Positions 46,854-56,206 of a stretch of DNA of 64,000 bases are shown in pieces. The DNA comes from Curtobacterium sp. ISL-83. Its GTDB lineage: Bacteria; Actinomycetota; Actinomycetes; Actinomycetales; Microbacteriaceae. Position 1 is the stretch's first letter; every line of letters begins with the position of its first letter. The translations under genes were made by a program, and so were the position numbers. The notes under the pieces were generated by a model. That model was not told the origin of the DNA and did no database searches. It saw only the letters and a list, made by a program, of their open reading frames with translations. The DNA lies in NCBI RefSeq assembly GCF_018613895.1, contig NZ_JAGGPH010000012.1, forward strand, positions 124,001-188,000, given 5' to 3'.

Positions 46854-48605
46854 TCAGATCGCGCGGACCGCCTCGAGCAGCTCGGCGACGGGCAGCTCGC
46901 GGCGCTCCCCACTCCGGCGGTCCCAGAGCTCGACGACGCCGTCGGCAGCGCCCCGACCGGCGACGACGACCACGGGCACGCCCAGGAGTTCCGCGTCACG
47001 CAGCTTCACGCCGGGCGAGACCTTCGGCCGGTCGTCATACAGGACGTCGTACCGCTCCCCCTCGAGCTCGGCGATGATGCCGGCAGCGAGGTCGTAGGCG
47101 ACCTCGTCCCGCCCGGTCGCGACGACGTGGACGTCGAACGGAGCGACCTCCTTGGGCCAGGTCAGGCCCTTCTCGTCGTTGTGGGCCTCGGCGAGGATGG
47201 CCAGGATGCGGGTGACGCCGATGCCGTACGAACCCATGGTGACCGTGCCGAGCTTGCCGTTCTCGTCCTGCACCTTGAGCCCGAGGGCCTCGGCGTACTT
47301 GCGGCCGAGCTGGAACACGTGACCGATCTCCATGCCACGCGCGGTCTCGAGCGGACCGGAGCCGTCCGGTGCCGGGTCCCCCGCACGGACGTCGGAGACC
47401 TCGGCGACACCGTCGGCGACGAAGTCACGACCGGCGACGAGGCCGGACACGTGCACGCCGCGCTCGTTCGCGCCGGTGACCCAGCTGGTGCCGTCGACGA
47501 CACGCGGGTCGACGAAGTAGCGGAGGCCGGTCGCCGACTCGGCGCCGATCACCTGCGGCCCGATGTACCCCTTGACGAGGCCCTTGTGCTTCCGGAAGTC
47601 GTCGTCGCCGGCGGGCTCGACCTCGGCCGGGGCGAACGCCACCTCGGCTCGCTTGAGGTCGACGTCCCGGTCACCCGGGAGGCCGACGACGACGACCTCG
47701 CGGGTGCCGTCGAGGTGGGTGAGCGCCAGGACCACGTTCTTGAGCGTGTCCGCGGCGGTCCACGGCGCACCGTCACGCGGAGCGACCTCGTTCGCGTGGG
47801 CGACGAGCGTGTCGATCGTCGGGGTGTCCGCGGCGGGCAGCAGCACGGGCTCGGGCTGGCCGTCGATCGGCAGGGCCTCGGGCACCGGGGTGACGTAGGC
47901 CTCGACGTTCGCGGCGTACCCGCCAGCGCTCCGGACGAAGGTGTCCTCGCCCACGCCGATCGGGTGGAGGAACTCCTCGGACTTCGACCCGCCCATCGCG
48001 CCGGCGTCGGCCTTGACGATCACGTACTCGAGACCGAGGCGCGTGAAGACCTTCTCGTAGGCGTCGCGCATGATCTGATAACTGCGCTCGAGGCCCTCGT
48101 CGGTGAGGTCGAACGAGTACGCGTCCTTCATCGTGAACTCGCGGCCGCGCAGGAGTCCGGCGCGCGGCCGGGCTTCGTCGCGATACTTGTCCTGGATCTG
48201 GAAGAGCGTGACGGGGAGGTCCTTGTAGGACGAGTACAGGTCCTTGACGAGGAGGGCGAACATCTCCTCGTGGGTGGGCGCGAGCAGGTAGTCGGCGCCC
48301 TTGCGGTCCTGCAGCCGGAACATGCCGTCGCCGTACTCGGTCCAGCGGTTGGTCGCCTCGTACGGGTCGCGGGGCAGCAGCGCGGGCAGCAGGACTTCCT
48401 GCGCGCCGGCGGCGACCATCTCCTCGCGGATGATGTCCTCGATCTTGCGGCGCACCCGGAGCCCGAGCGGCAGCCACGCGAAGATCCCCGGGGACTGGCG
48501 ACGGACGTAGCCGGCGCGGACGAGCAGCTTCGCGCTCGTCACCTCAGCGTCGGAGGGGTCGTCGCGGAGCGTACGGAGGAACAGATGCGAGAGCCGAGTG
48601 ACCAC
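46854..48605 (-). CDS. proS: Prolyl-tRNA synthetase (bacterial type with editing domain)
   Basis: 583 residues. Class II motifs: [26 protein letters not shown]-type motif 2 in [20 protein letters not shown]; motif 3 [17 protein letters not shown]. The INS editing insertion (YbaK-like) occupies about residues 225-385, and the C-terminal anticodon domain ends [14 protein letters not shown] start at 48605 or the next in-frame GTG at 48602. Confidence 0.97.
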   Translation of the reverse strand: MVTRLSHLFLRTLRDDPSDAEVTSAKLLVRAGYVRRQSPGIFAWLPLGLRVRRKIEDIIREEMVAAGAQEVLLPALLPRDPYEATNRWTEYGDGMFRLQDRKGADYLLAPTHEEMFALLVKDLYSSYKDLPVTLFQIQDKYRDEARPRAGLLRGREFTMKDAYSFDLTDEGLERSYQIMRDAYEKVFTRLGLEYVIVKADAGAMGGSKSEEFLHPIGVGEDTFVRSAGGYAANVEAYVTPVPEALPIDGQPEPVLLPAADTPTIDTLVAHANEVAPRDGAPWTAADTLKNVVLALTHLDGTREVVVVGLPGDRDVDLKRAEVAFAPAEVEPAGDDDFRKHKGLVKGYIGPQVIGAESATGLRYFVDPRVVDGTSWVTGANERGVHVSGLVAGRDFVADGVAEVSDVRAGDPAPDGSGPLETARGMEIGHVFQLGRKYAEALGLKVQDENGKLGTVTMGSYGIGVTRILAILAEAHNDEKGLTWPKEVAPFDVHVVATGRDEVAYDLAAGIIAELEGERYDVLYDDRPKVSPGVKLRDAELLGVPVVVVAGRGAADGVVELWDRRSGERRELPVAELLEAVRAI

Positions 48606-48677
48606 GGAGCAAGCCTAGCGGCGCTTCGGGGCGGGCTGGCGGGTCCGGCGGCGCACACCGCGGCAGGGACACGACGT

Positions 48678-48720
48678 GGTGCGAGGTTGACCGCTCGGTG
48701 CGGCGGCACGACCTCGCACC
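48678..48720 (-). promoter_or_regulatory. Hairpin in the proS leader
   Basis: Arms GGTGCGAGGT (48678-48687) and its exact complement (48711-48720) with a 23-nt loop, about 75 nt upstream of the proS start. It could be a leader structure or a secondary terminator after ispG. No T-box hallmark sequence was seen. Confidence 0.35.
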
Positions 48721-48770
48721 AGCCGATCAACCCCTTCGGTCGCGGTCGCGGGACCGGCCGCAGGACGGAC

Positions 48771-48804
48771 GGGAGGCGCAGTGCCAGCTGGCACTGCGCC
48801 TCCC
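48771..48804 (-). terminator. Terminator after ispG
   Basis: A perfect 34-bp palindrome (arms 48771-48787 and 48788-48804) begins 18 bp past the ispG stop; the tip would open as a small loop. Confidence 0.8.
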
Positions 48805-48822
48805 GGACGGATCGGCTGCGCG

Positions 48823-49977
48823 CTACGGCGCGGTGATCACCTGGACGGTCCCGGGGGCCGCGGCCGGCCCCATCTCGTCTGCGATGCGGTTCGCCTCCGT
48901 GATGAGCGTCGCGACGATCTCGGACTCGGGAACGGTCTTGACGACCTTGCCCTTCACGAAGATCTGGCCCTTGCCGTTGCCCGAGGCGACGCCGAGGTCG
49001 GCCTCTCGGGCCTCGCCCGGGCCGTTCACGACGCAGCCCATGACCGCGACGCGGAGCGGGACGGTCATGCCCTCGAGCCCCTTCGTGACGTCGTTGGCGA
49101 GCTGGTAGACGTCGACCTGCGCGCGACCGCAACTCGGGCACGACACGATCTCGAGCTTGCGCTCCCGGAGGTTCAGCGACTGCAGGATCTGCAGGCCGAC
49201 CTTCACCTCTTGCGCGGGCGGGGCGGACAGCGACACGCGGATGGTGTCGCCGATGCCCTCGGCCAGCAGGATGCCGAACGCCGTGGCGCTCTTGATCGTG
49301 CCCTGGAACTCCGGGCCGGCCTCGGTGACGCCGAGGTGCAGTGGCCAGTCACCGCGCTCGGCGAGCTGCCGGTACGCCTTGACCATGATGATCGGGTCGT
49401 TGTGCTTGACCGAGATCTTGAAGTCGTGGAAGTCGTGCTCCTCGAACAGGGAGGCTTCCCACACCGCGGACTCGACGAGCGCCTCGGGCGTCGCCTTGCC
49501 GTACTTCTGCAGCAGGCTCGGCTCGAGCGAGCCGGCGTTCACACCGATGCGCAGGGACACCCCGGCGTCCTTCGCGGCGCGGGCGATGGCACCGACCTGG
49601 TCGTCGAACTTGCGGATGTTGCCCGGGTTCACGCGCACCGCGGCACACCCGGCGTCGATCGCCTGGAAGACGTACTTCGGCTGGAAGTGGATGTCGGCGA
49701 TCACGGGGATCTGCGACTTCTTCGCGATGATCGGCAGCGCGTCGGCGTCGTCCTGACTCGGGACGGCCACCCGGACGATGTCACAGCCGGAGGCGGTGAG
49801 CTCCGCGATCTGCTGGAGCGTCGCGTTGATGTTCGTCGTCGGCGTCGTGGTCATCGACTGCACGGACACCGGGGCGTCGCCGCCCACCAGGACCTTGCCG
49901 ACCCGGATCTGTCGCGACTTGCGTCGGGGGGCGAGGGTTTCGGGGCTCTTGGGCATACCGAGGTTCACTGCGGGCAC
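48823..49977 (-). CDS. ispG: 4-hydroxy-3-methylbut-2-enyl diphosphate synthase
   Basis: 384 residues; sixth step of the MEP isoprenoid pathway, a [4Fe-4S] enzyme converting MEcPP to [25 protein letters not shown], the barrel motifs [30 protein letters not shown], and the cluster ligands [11 protein letters not shown] and [15 protein letters not shown] are all intact. GTG 49977 with alternative GTG 49968. It is separated from rip1-dxr by two unrelated genes. Confidence 0.97.
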   Translation of the reverse strand: MPAVNLGMPKSPETLAPRRKSRQIRVGKVLVGGDAPVSVQSMTTTPTTNINATLQQIAELTASGCDIVRVAVPSQDDADALPIIAKKSQIPVIADIHFQPKYVFQAIDAGCAAVRVNPGNIRKFDDQVGAIARAAKDAGVSLRIGVNAGSLEPSLLQKYGKATPEALVESAVWEASLFEEHDFHDFKISVKHNDPIIMVKAYRQLAERGDWPLHLGVTEAGPEFQGTIKSATAFGILLAEGIGDTIRVSLSAPPAQEVKVGLQILQSLNLRERKLEIVSCPSCGRAQVDVYQLANDVTKGLEGMTVPLRVAVMGCVVNGPGEAREADLGVASGNGKGQIFVKGKVVKTVPESEIVATLITEANRIADEMGPAAAPGTVQVITAP

Positions 49978-50054
49978 GGTCCGTACTCTACGCGCCCGGC
50001 TGGGACGTCAGGTGGACGCGTCGGGTACCCCGACCGGCCGTTCCGACGCGGCGC

Positions 50055-50609
50055 TCAGAGGTCCGCGATGGTGTCCACGACGGTGATCAGGGGTGCGTAC
50101 AACCGCATGGCGGCGAGGGCACGCTCGTGGTCCTCGTCGCTCGCACCGGCGCAGGCGTCGGCCACGACGGTCACGGTCGCGCCGGCATCCGCCGCCGCCA
50201 GCGCGGTCGACAGCACGCAGCAGTCCGTGGACACGCCGACGAGCACCAGGTGCGGGTGGTCACCGACGACGGCCTGGAGGCTCGTCCCCCACTTCCCGAA
50301 CGTCGGCACCGTGACGACGGGGTCGCCACGGTCGGATGCGGCGGACGCGAACGGCTCCGTCAGCCGCCACATCGGGTCCGCCGCGGGGGCGAGCGCGAAC
50401 GGCCACTCGCGGTAGTAGGGCACCCAGGCACCCTCGGGTCGCGCCGGCGCCGTGAAGCGCGTGAAGACGGTGCGCCCGGTGAAGCGGGGCAGCAGGTGCT
50501 CGATCCCGACGGAGGCGTGGTCGTACCGCGGGGTGGCCCACGGGCTCTCCCCCGTGAAGACCTGCTGCATGTCGATGACGACGAGCCAGGCGTCCTCGGC
50601 GACGGTCAC
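50055..50609 (-). CDS. Isochorismatase-family cysteine hydrolase
   Basis: 184 residues with the Asp-Lys-Cys triad: LVVIDMQQVF (Asp), VPTFGKWGTSL (Lys), LVGVSTDCCVLSTALAAADA (Cys preceded by the cis-peptide region). Family members hydrolyse amides such as nicotinamide, biuret, ureidoacrylate or N-carbamoyl compounds. Linked to an NCS1 permease by a 4-bp overlap, it probably hydrolyses an imported pyrimidine- or purine-derived amide; the substrate is unknown. GTG start at 50609. Confidence 0.9.
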   Translation of the reverse strand: MTVAEDAWLVVIDMQQVFTGESPWATPRYDHASVGIEHLLPRFTGRTVFTRFTAPARPEGAWVPYYREWPFALAPAADPMWRLTEPFASAASDRGDPVVTVPTFGKWGTSLQAVVGDHPHLVLVGVSTDCCVLSTALAAADAGATVTVVADACAGASDEDHERALAAMRLYAPLITVVDTIADL

Positions 50610-52087
50610 GCGCGGGACTCCTGCGTTCGGGACTCCTGCTGGTGCGCCGACTCCTGGGCTCGGACGGTCCGTCGGGACAGGAGCAGGGTGCCGAGGAACC
50701 CGACGACGAGGGCGACCAGCACGCCGAGGTTCGCGTACGCCCACGCCCCGGTGCGGCCACCGAGCCCGAACGGACCGAGCAGATACCCCTGCCAGTTGAG
50801 CCACGACGGCACGCCGTAGGTGTTCGTCACGAGACCCCACCCGAGCGCGGTGCCGAGGACCACGAGCAGGATCGCGACCCAGCGGACGTCCCCGTAGCGG
50901 CCGCGTCGGTCGTGGAGCTCGTCCTCGGCGTAGGCGGTCCGACGCAGGACGACGTCGGCGACGAAGACGCCGCACCACGCCGCGATCGGCACGCCGAGGG
51001 TGACGAGGAACGCTTGGAACGGCTGGATGAACGACTGGGCGAAGAACACCACGTAGATCGCGCCGGCGATCATGAACACGCCGTCGACGCCCGCCGCGAC
51101 CGGCCGCGGGATCCTGATGCCGGCGCTCAGGAGCGCCAGGCCCGAGGAGTAGATGTCGAGCACGGCACCGCCGACCAGCCCGAGGATCGCGACGAGCGCG
51201 AACGGTACGAGGAACCACACCGGCAGCAGGGTGGTCAGCGCACCGATCGGGTCGGCGCCGATGGCCTTCGAGAGGTCCTTCGACGACCCCGCGAGGAGGA
51301 CCCCGACGACGACCAGGACGGCCGGCGCGAGGGCACCGCCGAAGGTCGTCCACCAGACGACCCCGCGGGTCGAGGACGACCGCGGGAGGTACCGGGAGTA
51401 GTCGGCGGCGGCGTTCACCCAGCCGAGCCCGAAGCCCGTCATCACGAGGACCAGGGCGCCGATGACGTTCTGCGTGCTGCCGGCCGGGAGCGCCGCGAGG
51501 GCGCCCGTGTCGATCGACGGCGCCGCGAGCACGACGTAGACGACGGTGAGCACGGCCGTGATGACCGTGATCCACGTCTGCAGCCGCATGATGACGTCGA
51601 ACCCGGCGATCCCGGCCCCGATCACGAGCGCGGCGACCACCAGCAGCGCGACGAGCTTCGTGACGACGCCGTCATCCCACCCGAGTTCCCGGAAGACGGT
51701 CGACGTGGCGAGCACGGCCAACGCGGCCAACGCGGTCTCCCACCCGACCGTGAGGATCCAGCTCAGGAACGACGGCAGCCGGTTCCCGCGCACCCCGAAG
51801 GCAGCACGGCTCAGGACCATGGTCGGTGCGGAACCCCGTTTGCCGGCGATCGCGACGATGCCGCAGAGCAGGAACGAGAACACGACCCCGACCACGGAGA
51901 CGATCGTCGCCTGCAGGACGGAGATGCCGAACCCGAGCACGAACGACCCGTAACTCAGCCCGAGGACCGAGATGTTCGCGGCGAACCACGGCCAGAACAG
52001 CCCTCGCGGGCGCCCCTTGCGGTCGGACTCTGCGATGACGTCGATGCCCTGCCGTTCGACGGCCCGGACCTCCGGAGCGATGCTCAT
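50606..52087 (-). CDS. NCS1-family purine/cytosine permease
   Basis: 493 residues, about twelve membrane helices. RGLFWPWFAANISVLGLSYG (helix 1 with the NCS1 substrate/sodium-site pattern), LSRAAFGVRGNRLPSFLSWI, GFGLGWVNAAADYSRYLPRS and AWCGVFVADVVLRRTAY are typical of the CodB-like cytosine permease branch. Imports a nucleobase or related compound. The C-terminal tail has the degenerate repeat AQESAHQQESRTQESRA. It overlaps the hydrolase gene by 4 bp. Confidence 0.9.
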   Translation of the reverse strand: MSIAPEVRAVERQGIDVIAESDRKGRPRGLFWPWFAANISVLGLSYGSFVLGFGISVLQATIVSVVGVVFSFLLCGIVAIAGKRGSAPTMVLSRAAFGVRGNRLPSFLSWILTVGWETALAALAVLATSTVFRELGWDDGVVTKLVALLVVAALVIGAGIAGFDVIMRLQTWITVITAVLTVVYVVLAAPSIDTGALAALPAGSTQNVIGALVLVMTGFGLGWVNAAADYSRYLPRSSSTRGVVWWTTFGGALAPAVLVVVGVLLAGSSKDLSKAIGADPIGALTTLLPVWFLVPFALVAILGLVGGAVLDIYSSGLALLSAGIRIPRPVAAGVDGVFMIAGAIYVVFFAQSFIQPFQAFLVTLGVPIAAWCGVFVADVVLRRTAYAEDELHDRRGRYGDVRWVAILLVVLGTALGWGLVTNTYGVPSWLNWQGYLLGPFGLGGRTGAWAYANLGVLVALVVGFLGTLLLSRRTVRAQESAHQQESRTQESRA

Positions 52088-52121
52088 GGAGTGAGCGTAG
52101 TGGGCACCGACCCGCGTGCGA

Positions 52122-53450
52122 CTACCCGAACAGGTTGACCGGCCGGACGATGTCGGCGTAGATGAGGAGCGCGCTCATGCCACCGAGCAGCACGACCACG
52201 ACCATGGTGAGCGGCATCGTCTTCGCGAGGTCGATCGGGCCCGGGTCGGCCTTGCCCAGCAGCGTGAACGACCGGCGCTTCACGGCCTCCCACAGGGCAC
52301 CCGCGATGTGCCCGCCGTCGAGCGGGAGGAGCGGCACCATGTTGAGCACGAACAGCCCGATGTTGAGCGAGGCCAGTAGTCCGAGGATCGTGTAGGCCTT
52401 GTCGACCACCGGGACGCCGCTCATCGACGAGACCTCACCGATGGCCCGCCCGACGCCGACCACCGAGACCGGGCTGTCCTGCGACCGGGCCTGGCTGCCG
52501 AACGCGGCGTTCCAGACCGCGACCAGGCGCTGCGGCAGGTCGATGATGAGGTGTGCCGAGGCGCCGATCTGTGCTCCGGTCGCGGGCAGCACGGCCGCGG
52601 GCGACTGCCGGACGAGCGACTGCCCGATGCTCACCCCGACGACCCCGACGCGCTGGGTCTTCGTCGAGCCGTCCGCGTTCTTGACGAGCGTGCCGTTGGC
52701 GTCGTACACGTCGCGGGTGGCCGTGGTGGGGGTGATCCGGAGCGTCTTCTCGGCGCCGTCCCGTTCGACGACGACCCGCACCGGCTTGCCCGCGGAGCGC
52801 TGGAAGACCGCGGACAGTTCCGCGATCGTCGGGTCCGGTCGCCCGTCGACCGAACGCACCACGTCGCCGGCACGGATGCCGGCCTGCTTGGCGGGCGAGA
52901 CCGGGTCACTGGACGAGCACGCCGTCGACTGGCTCGTCGGGAGCACGCAGTCGACGCTCGACGTGAAGGTGGTGGTGGGTGCGCCGAAGCCCACGAGGAG
53001 CACGCCGAACAGCACGATGCCGATCACCAGGTTCATCGCCGGACCGGCGACCATCACGATGATGCGCTTCCACGGGGTGAGGCGGTAGAAGGCCCGGGCG
53101 TCCTCACCGCCGGACTCCGCGATCTGCTCCGCGCTGGCCTGCCGGGCGTCCTGCACGAAGGCGCTGTAGAACCCGGTGTTCGTGATCTCGCGTCCGGAGG
53201 CCCGCGGCTTGAGCATGCCGACCATCGAGATGTAGCCGCCGAGCAGGATCGGTCGGATGCCGTACTCGGTCTCGCCCCGTCGGAACGACCAGAGCGGTTT
53301 GCCGAACCCGAGCGAGTACTGCGTCACCTTGACGTTGAAGAGCTTCGCGAAGGACAGGTGCCCGAGTTCGTGGAGTCCGATCGAGACCAGCAGGCCGACG
53401 ATGAAGACGACCACGCCGAGGATGAAGAGCAGGACGGATTCGACGGTCAC
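52122..53450 (-). CDS. rip1: Site-2 protease Rip1/RseP family (M50 metalloprotease)
   Basis: 442 residues. Zinc site HELGHLSFAKLFNVKV in the first helix and the second ligand region NMVPLLPLDGGHIAGALWEA, with a PDZ domain between (KQAGIRAGDVVRSVDGRPDP). Four membrane helices. In mycobacteria Rip1 cleaves anti-sigma factors and cell-envelope regulators within the membrane. The position after dxr is conserved. GTG 53450 is chosen; ATG 53477 is possible. Confidence 0.94.
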   Translation of the reverse strand: MTVESVLLFILGVVVFIVGLLVSIGLHELGHLSFAKLFNVKVTQYSLGFGKPLWSFRRGETEYGIRPILLGGYISMVGMLKPRASGREITNTGFYSAFVQDARQASAEQIAESGGEDARAFYRLTPWKRIIVMVAGPAMNLVIGIVLFGVLLVGFGAPTTTFTSSVDCVLPTSQSTACSSSDPVSPAKQAGIRAGDVVRSVDGRPDPTIAELSAVFQRSAGKPVRVVVERDGAEKTLRITPTTATRDVYDANGTLVKNADGSTKTQRVGVVGVSIGQSLVRQSPAAVLPATGAQIGASAHLIIDLPQRLVAVWNAAFGSQARSQDSPVSVVGVGRAIGEVSSMSGVPVVDKAYTILGLLASLNIGLFVLNMVPLLPLDGGHIAGALWEAVKRRSFTLLGKADPGPIDLAKTMPLTMVVVVLLGGMSALLIYADIVRPVNLFG

Positions 53451-53529
53451 CGGGAAAGGGTACGGGACCCGGCCCATGACCGAGCCGAGCGTGCCCTGAG
53501 AGGTCTGGCGTGCCTCCCGGTCGGCGGTG

Positions 53530-54615
53530 TCAGCGCGTCAGCGCGTGGTCCGCGGCGCCGCGCGCCCATCGCTCCGCTGCCAGGACGCCCTCGAGCGTCG
53601 ACTCCCCCGGCTCGTGCTGCTCGACGACCCGCTCGACGGTCTCGACGATGTCGAGGAACCCGATGGCTCCGGCGTGGAACGCGGCGACCGCCTGCTCGTT
53701 GGCGGCGTTGAAGACGGCGGGGTACGTGCCCCCGAGCGCACCGACGCGCTTGGCGAGGGCGACCGCACCGAAGGCGTCCGTGTCGAGCGGCTCGAACGTC
53801 CAGGTGCTCGCGGTCGTCCAGTCGAGCGGCACGCCCACGTTCGGCACCCGGTCGGGCCACGCCAGACCGAGGGCGATCGGCAACCGCATGTCGGGCGGCG
53901 AGGCCTGTGCGATCGTCGAACCGTCGACGAACTCGACCATCGAGTGCACGATCGACTGCGCGTGCACCGTGACGTCGATGCGGTCGTAGGGGACGCCGAA
54001 GAGCAGGTGGGCCTCGATGACCTCGAGTCCCTTGTTGACGAGCGTCGCCGAGTTCGTCGTCACGACGAGGCCCATGTCCCACGTCGGGTGGGCGAGCGCC
54101 TGCGCGGGGGTGACGTCGCGGAGCTCGGCCCGGGAGCGACCACGGAACGGGCCGCCGCTCGCGGTCAGGACGAGACGACGCACCTCCGGATCGGCACCGG
54201 AACGGAGCGCCTGCGCGATGGCCGAGTGCTCGCTGTCCACCGGGACGATCTGGCCGGGGGCGGCCGCCGCTTGCACGAGCGATCCGCCGACGATCAGGCT
54301 CTCCTTGTTCGCCAGCGCGAGCGTCGCCCGGGTCTCGAGGGCGGCGAGCGTCGGGCCGAGACCGACCGAACCGGTGATGCCGTTGAGGACGACGTCGGCC
54401 TCGACACTGCGGACCAGGCGCTCGGAGTCCTCGGCGCCGAGGGCGGTGTCCCGCACCCCGTAGCGGGCGGCCTGCTCAGCGAGTTGCTCGGCGTTCCGGC
54501 CCGCGGTGAGGCCGACGATCTCGAACCGGTCCGGGTTGCGGTCGACGACGTCGAGCGCCTGCGTGCCGATCGAGCCGGTGCTGCCGAGGACGACGATGCG
54601 GCGACGGTCCGTCAC
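53530..54615 (-). CDS. dxr: 1-deoxy-D-xylulose-5-phosphate reductoisomerase
   Basis: 361 residues; first committed step of the MEP pathway. NADPH motif [20 protein letters not shown] at the N-terminus, [14 protein letters not shown], metal/substrate site [30 protein letters not shown] and the C-terminal domain [15 protein letters not shown] start at 54615; the stop precedes rip1 by 79 bp. Confidence 0.97.
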   Translation of the reverse strand: MTDRRRIVVLGSTGSIGTQALDVVDRNPDRFEIVGLTAGRNAEQLAEQAARYGVRDTALGAEDSERLVRSVEADVVLNGITGSVGLGPTLAALETRATLALANKESLIVGGSLVQAAAAPGQIVPVDSEHSAIAQALRSGADPEVRRLVLTASGGPFRGRSRAELRDVTPAQALAHPTWDMGLVVTTNSATLVNKGLEVIEAHLLFGVPYDRIDVTVHAQSIVHSMVEFVDGSTIAQASPPDMRLPIALGLAWPDRVPNVGVPLDWTTASTWTFEPLDTDAFGAVALAKRVGALGGTYPAVFNAANEQAVAAFHAGAIGFLDIVETVERVVEQHEPGESTLEGVLAAERWARGAADHALTR

Positions 54616-54621
54616 GCCCGG

Positions 54622-55590
54622 TCAGCCCTTGGCGAGGATGTCGACGACGAACACCAGGGTCGCGTTCTTCGGGATGCCGGACCCTTCCTGCGGGCTCGCG
54701 CCGTAGCCGTCGGCGGGCGTCACCACGATGAGGACCTGCGAGCCGACCTTCTGCCCGACGAGGCCGGTGACGAACCCCTTGATGAGGGAGCCCTCGGCGA
54801 TCGTGAACGTCGTCGGAGCGCCCTTCGACCACGAGGAGTCGAACTCCTTGCCGCCGTCGTAGAGGACGCCCTTGTACTGGACGAGGGCGGTGTCACCGTC
54901 AGCGATCGCAGCACCGGTGCCCTGCTTCAGGACCTCGACCGTGGTCTTCGACGGCGCGGGCACGCCCGACGGCACCGTGATCTCCGGCTCGCCGTTCGAC
55001 TTGTCCTTGACCGTCGGGAGCTTCGGGTCCTGCGGCTGCGTGCTGCCCGTCGCCTTCGTGGGGGTCTGGGCGACCACGTCCGCGATCACGACGATCTCGC
55101 CGCCGGTGTTGAACCCGAGCGCGGCGGCCTCGCCCACGGCGGCGATGCGCTCACCGACCTTGGAGCAGGCGAGCAGCGCACCGAAGCCGGTTCCACCGAC
55201 CGAGAGCACCTGGGGGTTGCCCTGGTCGAACCCGACCGCGCCGAGCTTCTTGGCGTCCGACGCCTTGTACACCGCGTACGAGACCTGGGCGTAGTCGCCC
55301 TTCTTCAGCGACTTGCCCGAACCCCGCTTGACGACGCTCGCCTGGGGCGGCGTCGCCGTCAGGCCCTTGCTGAACTGCACCGTCGGCGCCGTCTTCGAGG
55401 CGACCGCACCGGAGACCTTGATCGCCTTCGACGCCGTGCCGGGGTCAGGGCAGGACGTGATGGGCGCGGGGGTGGCGCCGCCAGACGCGCTCGGCGAGGC
55501 CGTCGCGTTCGATCCGGAGGACGAGCACGCGGCGAGTCCCAGCACGACGGCGGGGACGAGGACGATCGGGAGCAGGCGGAGACGCTTCAC
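54622..55590 (-). CDS. FKBP-type peptidyl-prolyl isomerase lipoprotein
   Basis: 322 residues with a lipoprotein signal (MKRLRLLPIVLVPAVVLGLA then Cys in LAACSSS). Two FKBP-like regions: a degenerate one at about 85-175 and a canonical one at about 225-320 with ALVQYKGVLYDGGKEFDSSW, GFVTGLVGQKVGSQVLIVV and GASPQEGSGIPKNATLVFVV. It acts on secreted proteins on the outer membrane face. Six bases after the OsmC gene and six before dxr. Confidence 0.92.
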   Translation of the reverse strand: MKRLRLLPIVLVPAVVLGLAACSSSGSNATASPSASGGATPAPITSCPDPGTASKAIKVSGAVASKTAPTVQFSKGLTATPPQASVVKRGSGKSLKKGDYAQVSYAVYKASDAKKLGAVGFDQGNPQVLSVGGTGFGALLACSKVGERIAAVGEAAALGFNTGGEIVVIADVVAQTPTKATGSTQPQDPKLPTVKDKSNGEPEITVPSGVPAPSKTTVEVLKQGTGAAIADGDTALVQYKGVLYDGGKEFDSSWSKGAPTTFTIAEGSLIKGFVTGLVGQKVGSQVLIVVTPADGYGASPQEGSGIPKNATLVFVVDILAKG

Positions 55591-55596
55591 GAGGGG

Positions 55597-56106
55597 TCAG
55601 TCTGCCGCACCTGTCGAAGACTCGCCTGCGAGTGGCGTGGAACGGACGCGGATCGTCGCCTCGTGGTGGACCGGGAACGCGACCGAGCGGGCGATGAAGC
55701 ACAGTCGGTTCGCTTCCCCGTGGGCTGCCTCGGCGTCCGCGACACGATCGGCTTCGAGGATCGTCACCACCGGGTGCAGCGTCGCCACGGTCAGCTCGCC
55801 GGAGCCGTCCCGGTGCAGGTCCAGGCTCGCGGTGGCGCGGTCCTGGTAGTCGACGACCGTGAATCCCTGCTGCACCGCGACGTGCAGGTAGCTGAGCATG
55901 TGGCACTGGGCGAGGGCCGCCACCACGAGCTCCTCCGGGTTCCACCGGTCGCGGTCGCCGCGGAACGTGGGGTCGGCGGAGCCGGGGATGTCGGTCTTGC
56001 CGGCGGCGTGGACCACGTGGTCACGGCCGTAGTCGCGGTAGCCGCTCGTGCCGGTGCCGCGGTCGCCGGTCCAGTGGACGGAGACCTCGTAGGAGTGGTC
56101 GGTCAC
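55597..56106 (-). CDS. OsmC/Ohr-family protein
   Basis: 169 residues with the two-cysteine pattern of OsmC-type thiol peroxidases: ELVVAALAQCHMLSYLHVAV and EANRLCFIARSVAFPV. It probably reduces organic hydroperoxides. GTG 56106 is chosen (MTDHSYEVSVHWTGD); the ribosome-binding site is weak (AAGGGCG). Divergent from the asparaginase gene. Confidence 0.88.
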   Translation of the reverse strand: MTDHSYEVSVHWTGDRGTGTSGYRDYGRDHVVHAAGKTDIPGSADPTFRGDRDRWNPEELVVAALAQCHMLSYLHVAVQQGFTVVDYQDRATASLDLHRDGSGELTVATLHPVVTILEADRVADAEAAHGEANRLCFIARSVAFPVHHEATIRVRSTPLAGESSTGAAD

Positions 56107-56194
56107 GGGGGTCGCCCTTCGTCGGGGTTCGGTCTGTGTCGGTACGGGTGCCGGTGCCGCGCGTGCCGGTGGTGTCGGCCGCCGTACGTCTCGG

Positions 56195-56200
56195 TACAGT
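56195..56200 (+). promoter_or_regulatory. -10 element of a leaderless asparaginase promoter
   Basis: TACAGT followed by six bases (GGCGCC) and the ATG at 56207. A TGTCGG at 56173-56178 could be a weak -35. Confidence 0.5.
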
Positions 56201-56206
56201 GGCGCC

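Noticed and set aside
46415..47077. Arg-rich open frames across the repeat array as a RimP candidate
   Set aside because: They are made of translated 19-bp repeats, lack RimP features and overlap proS on the other strand.
48606..48822. T-box riboswitch before proS
   Set aside because: A hairpin is present, but no T-box consensus or specifier-loop arrangement was seen.
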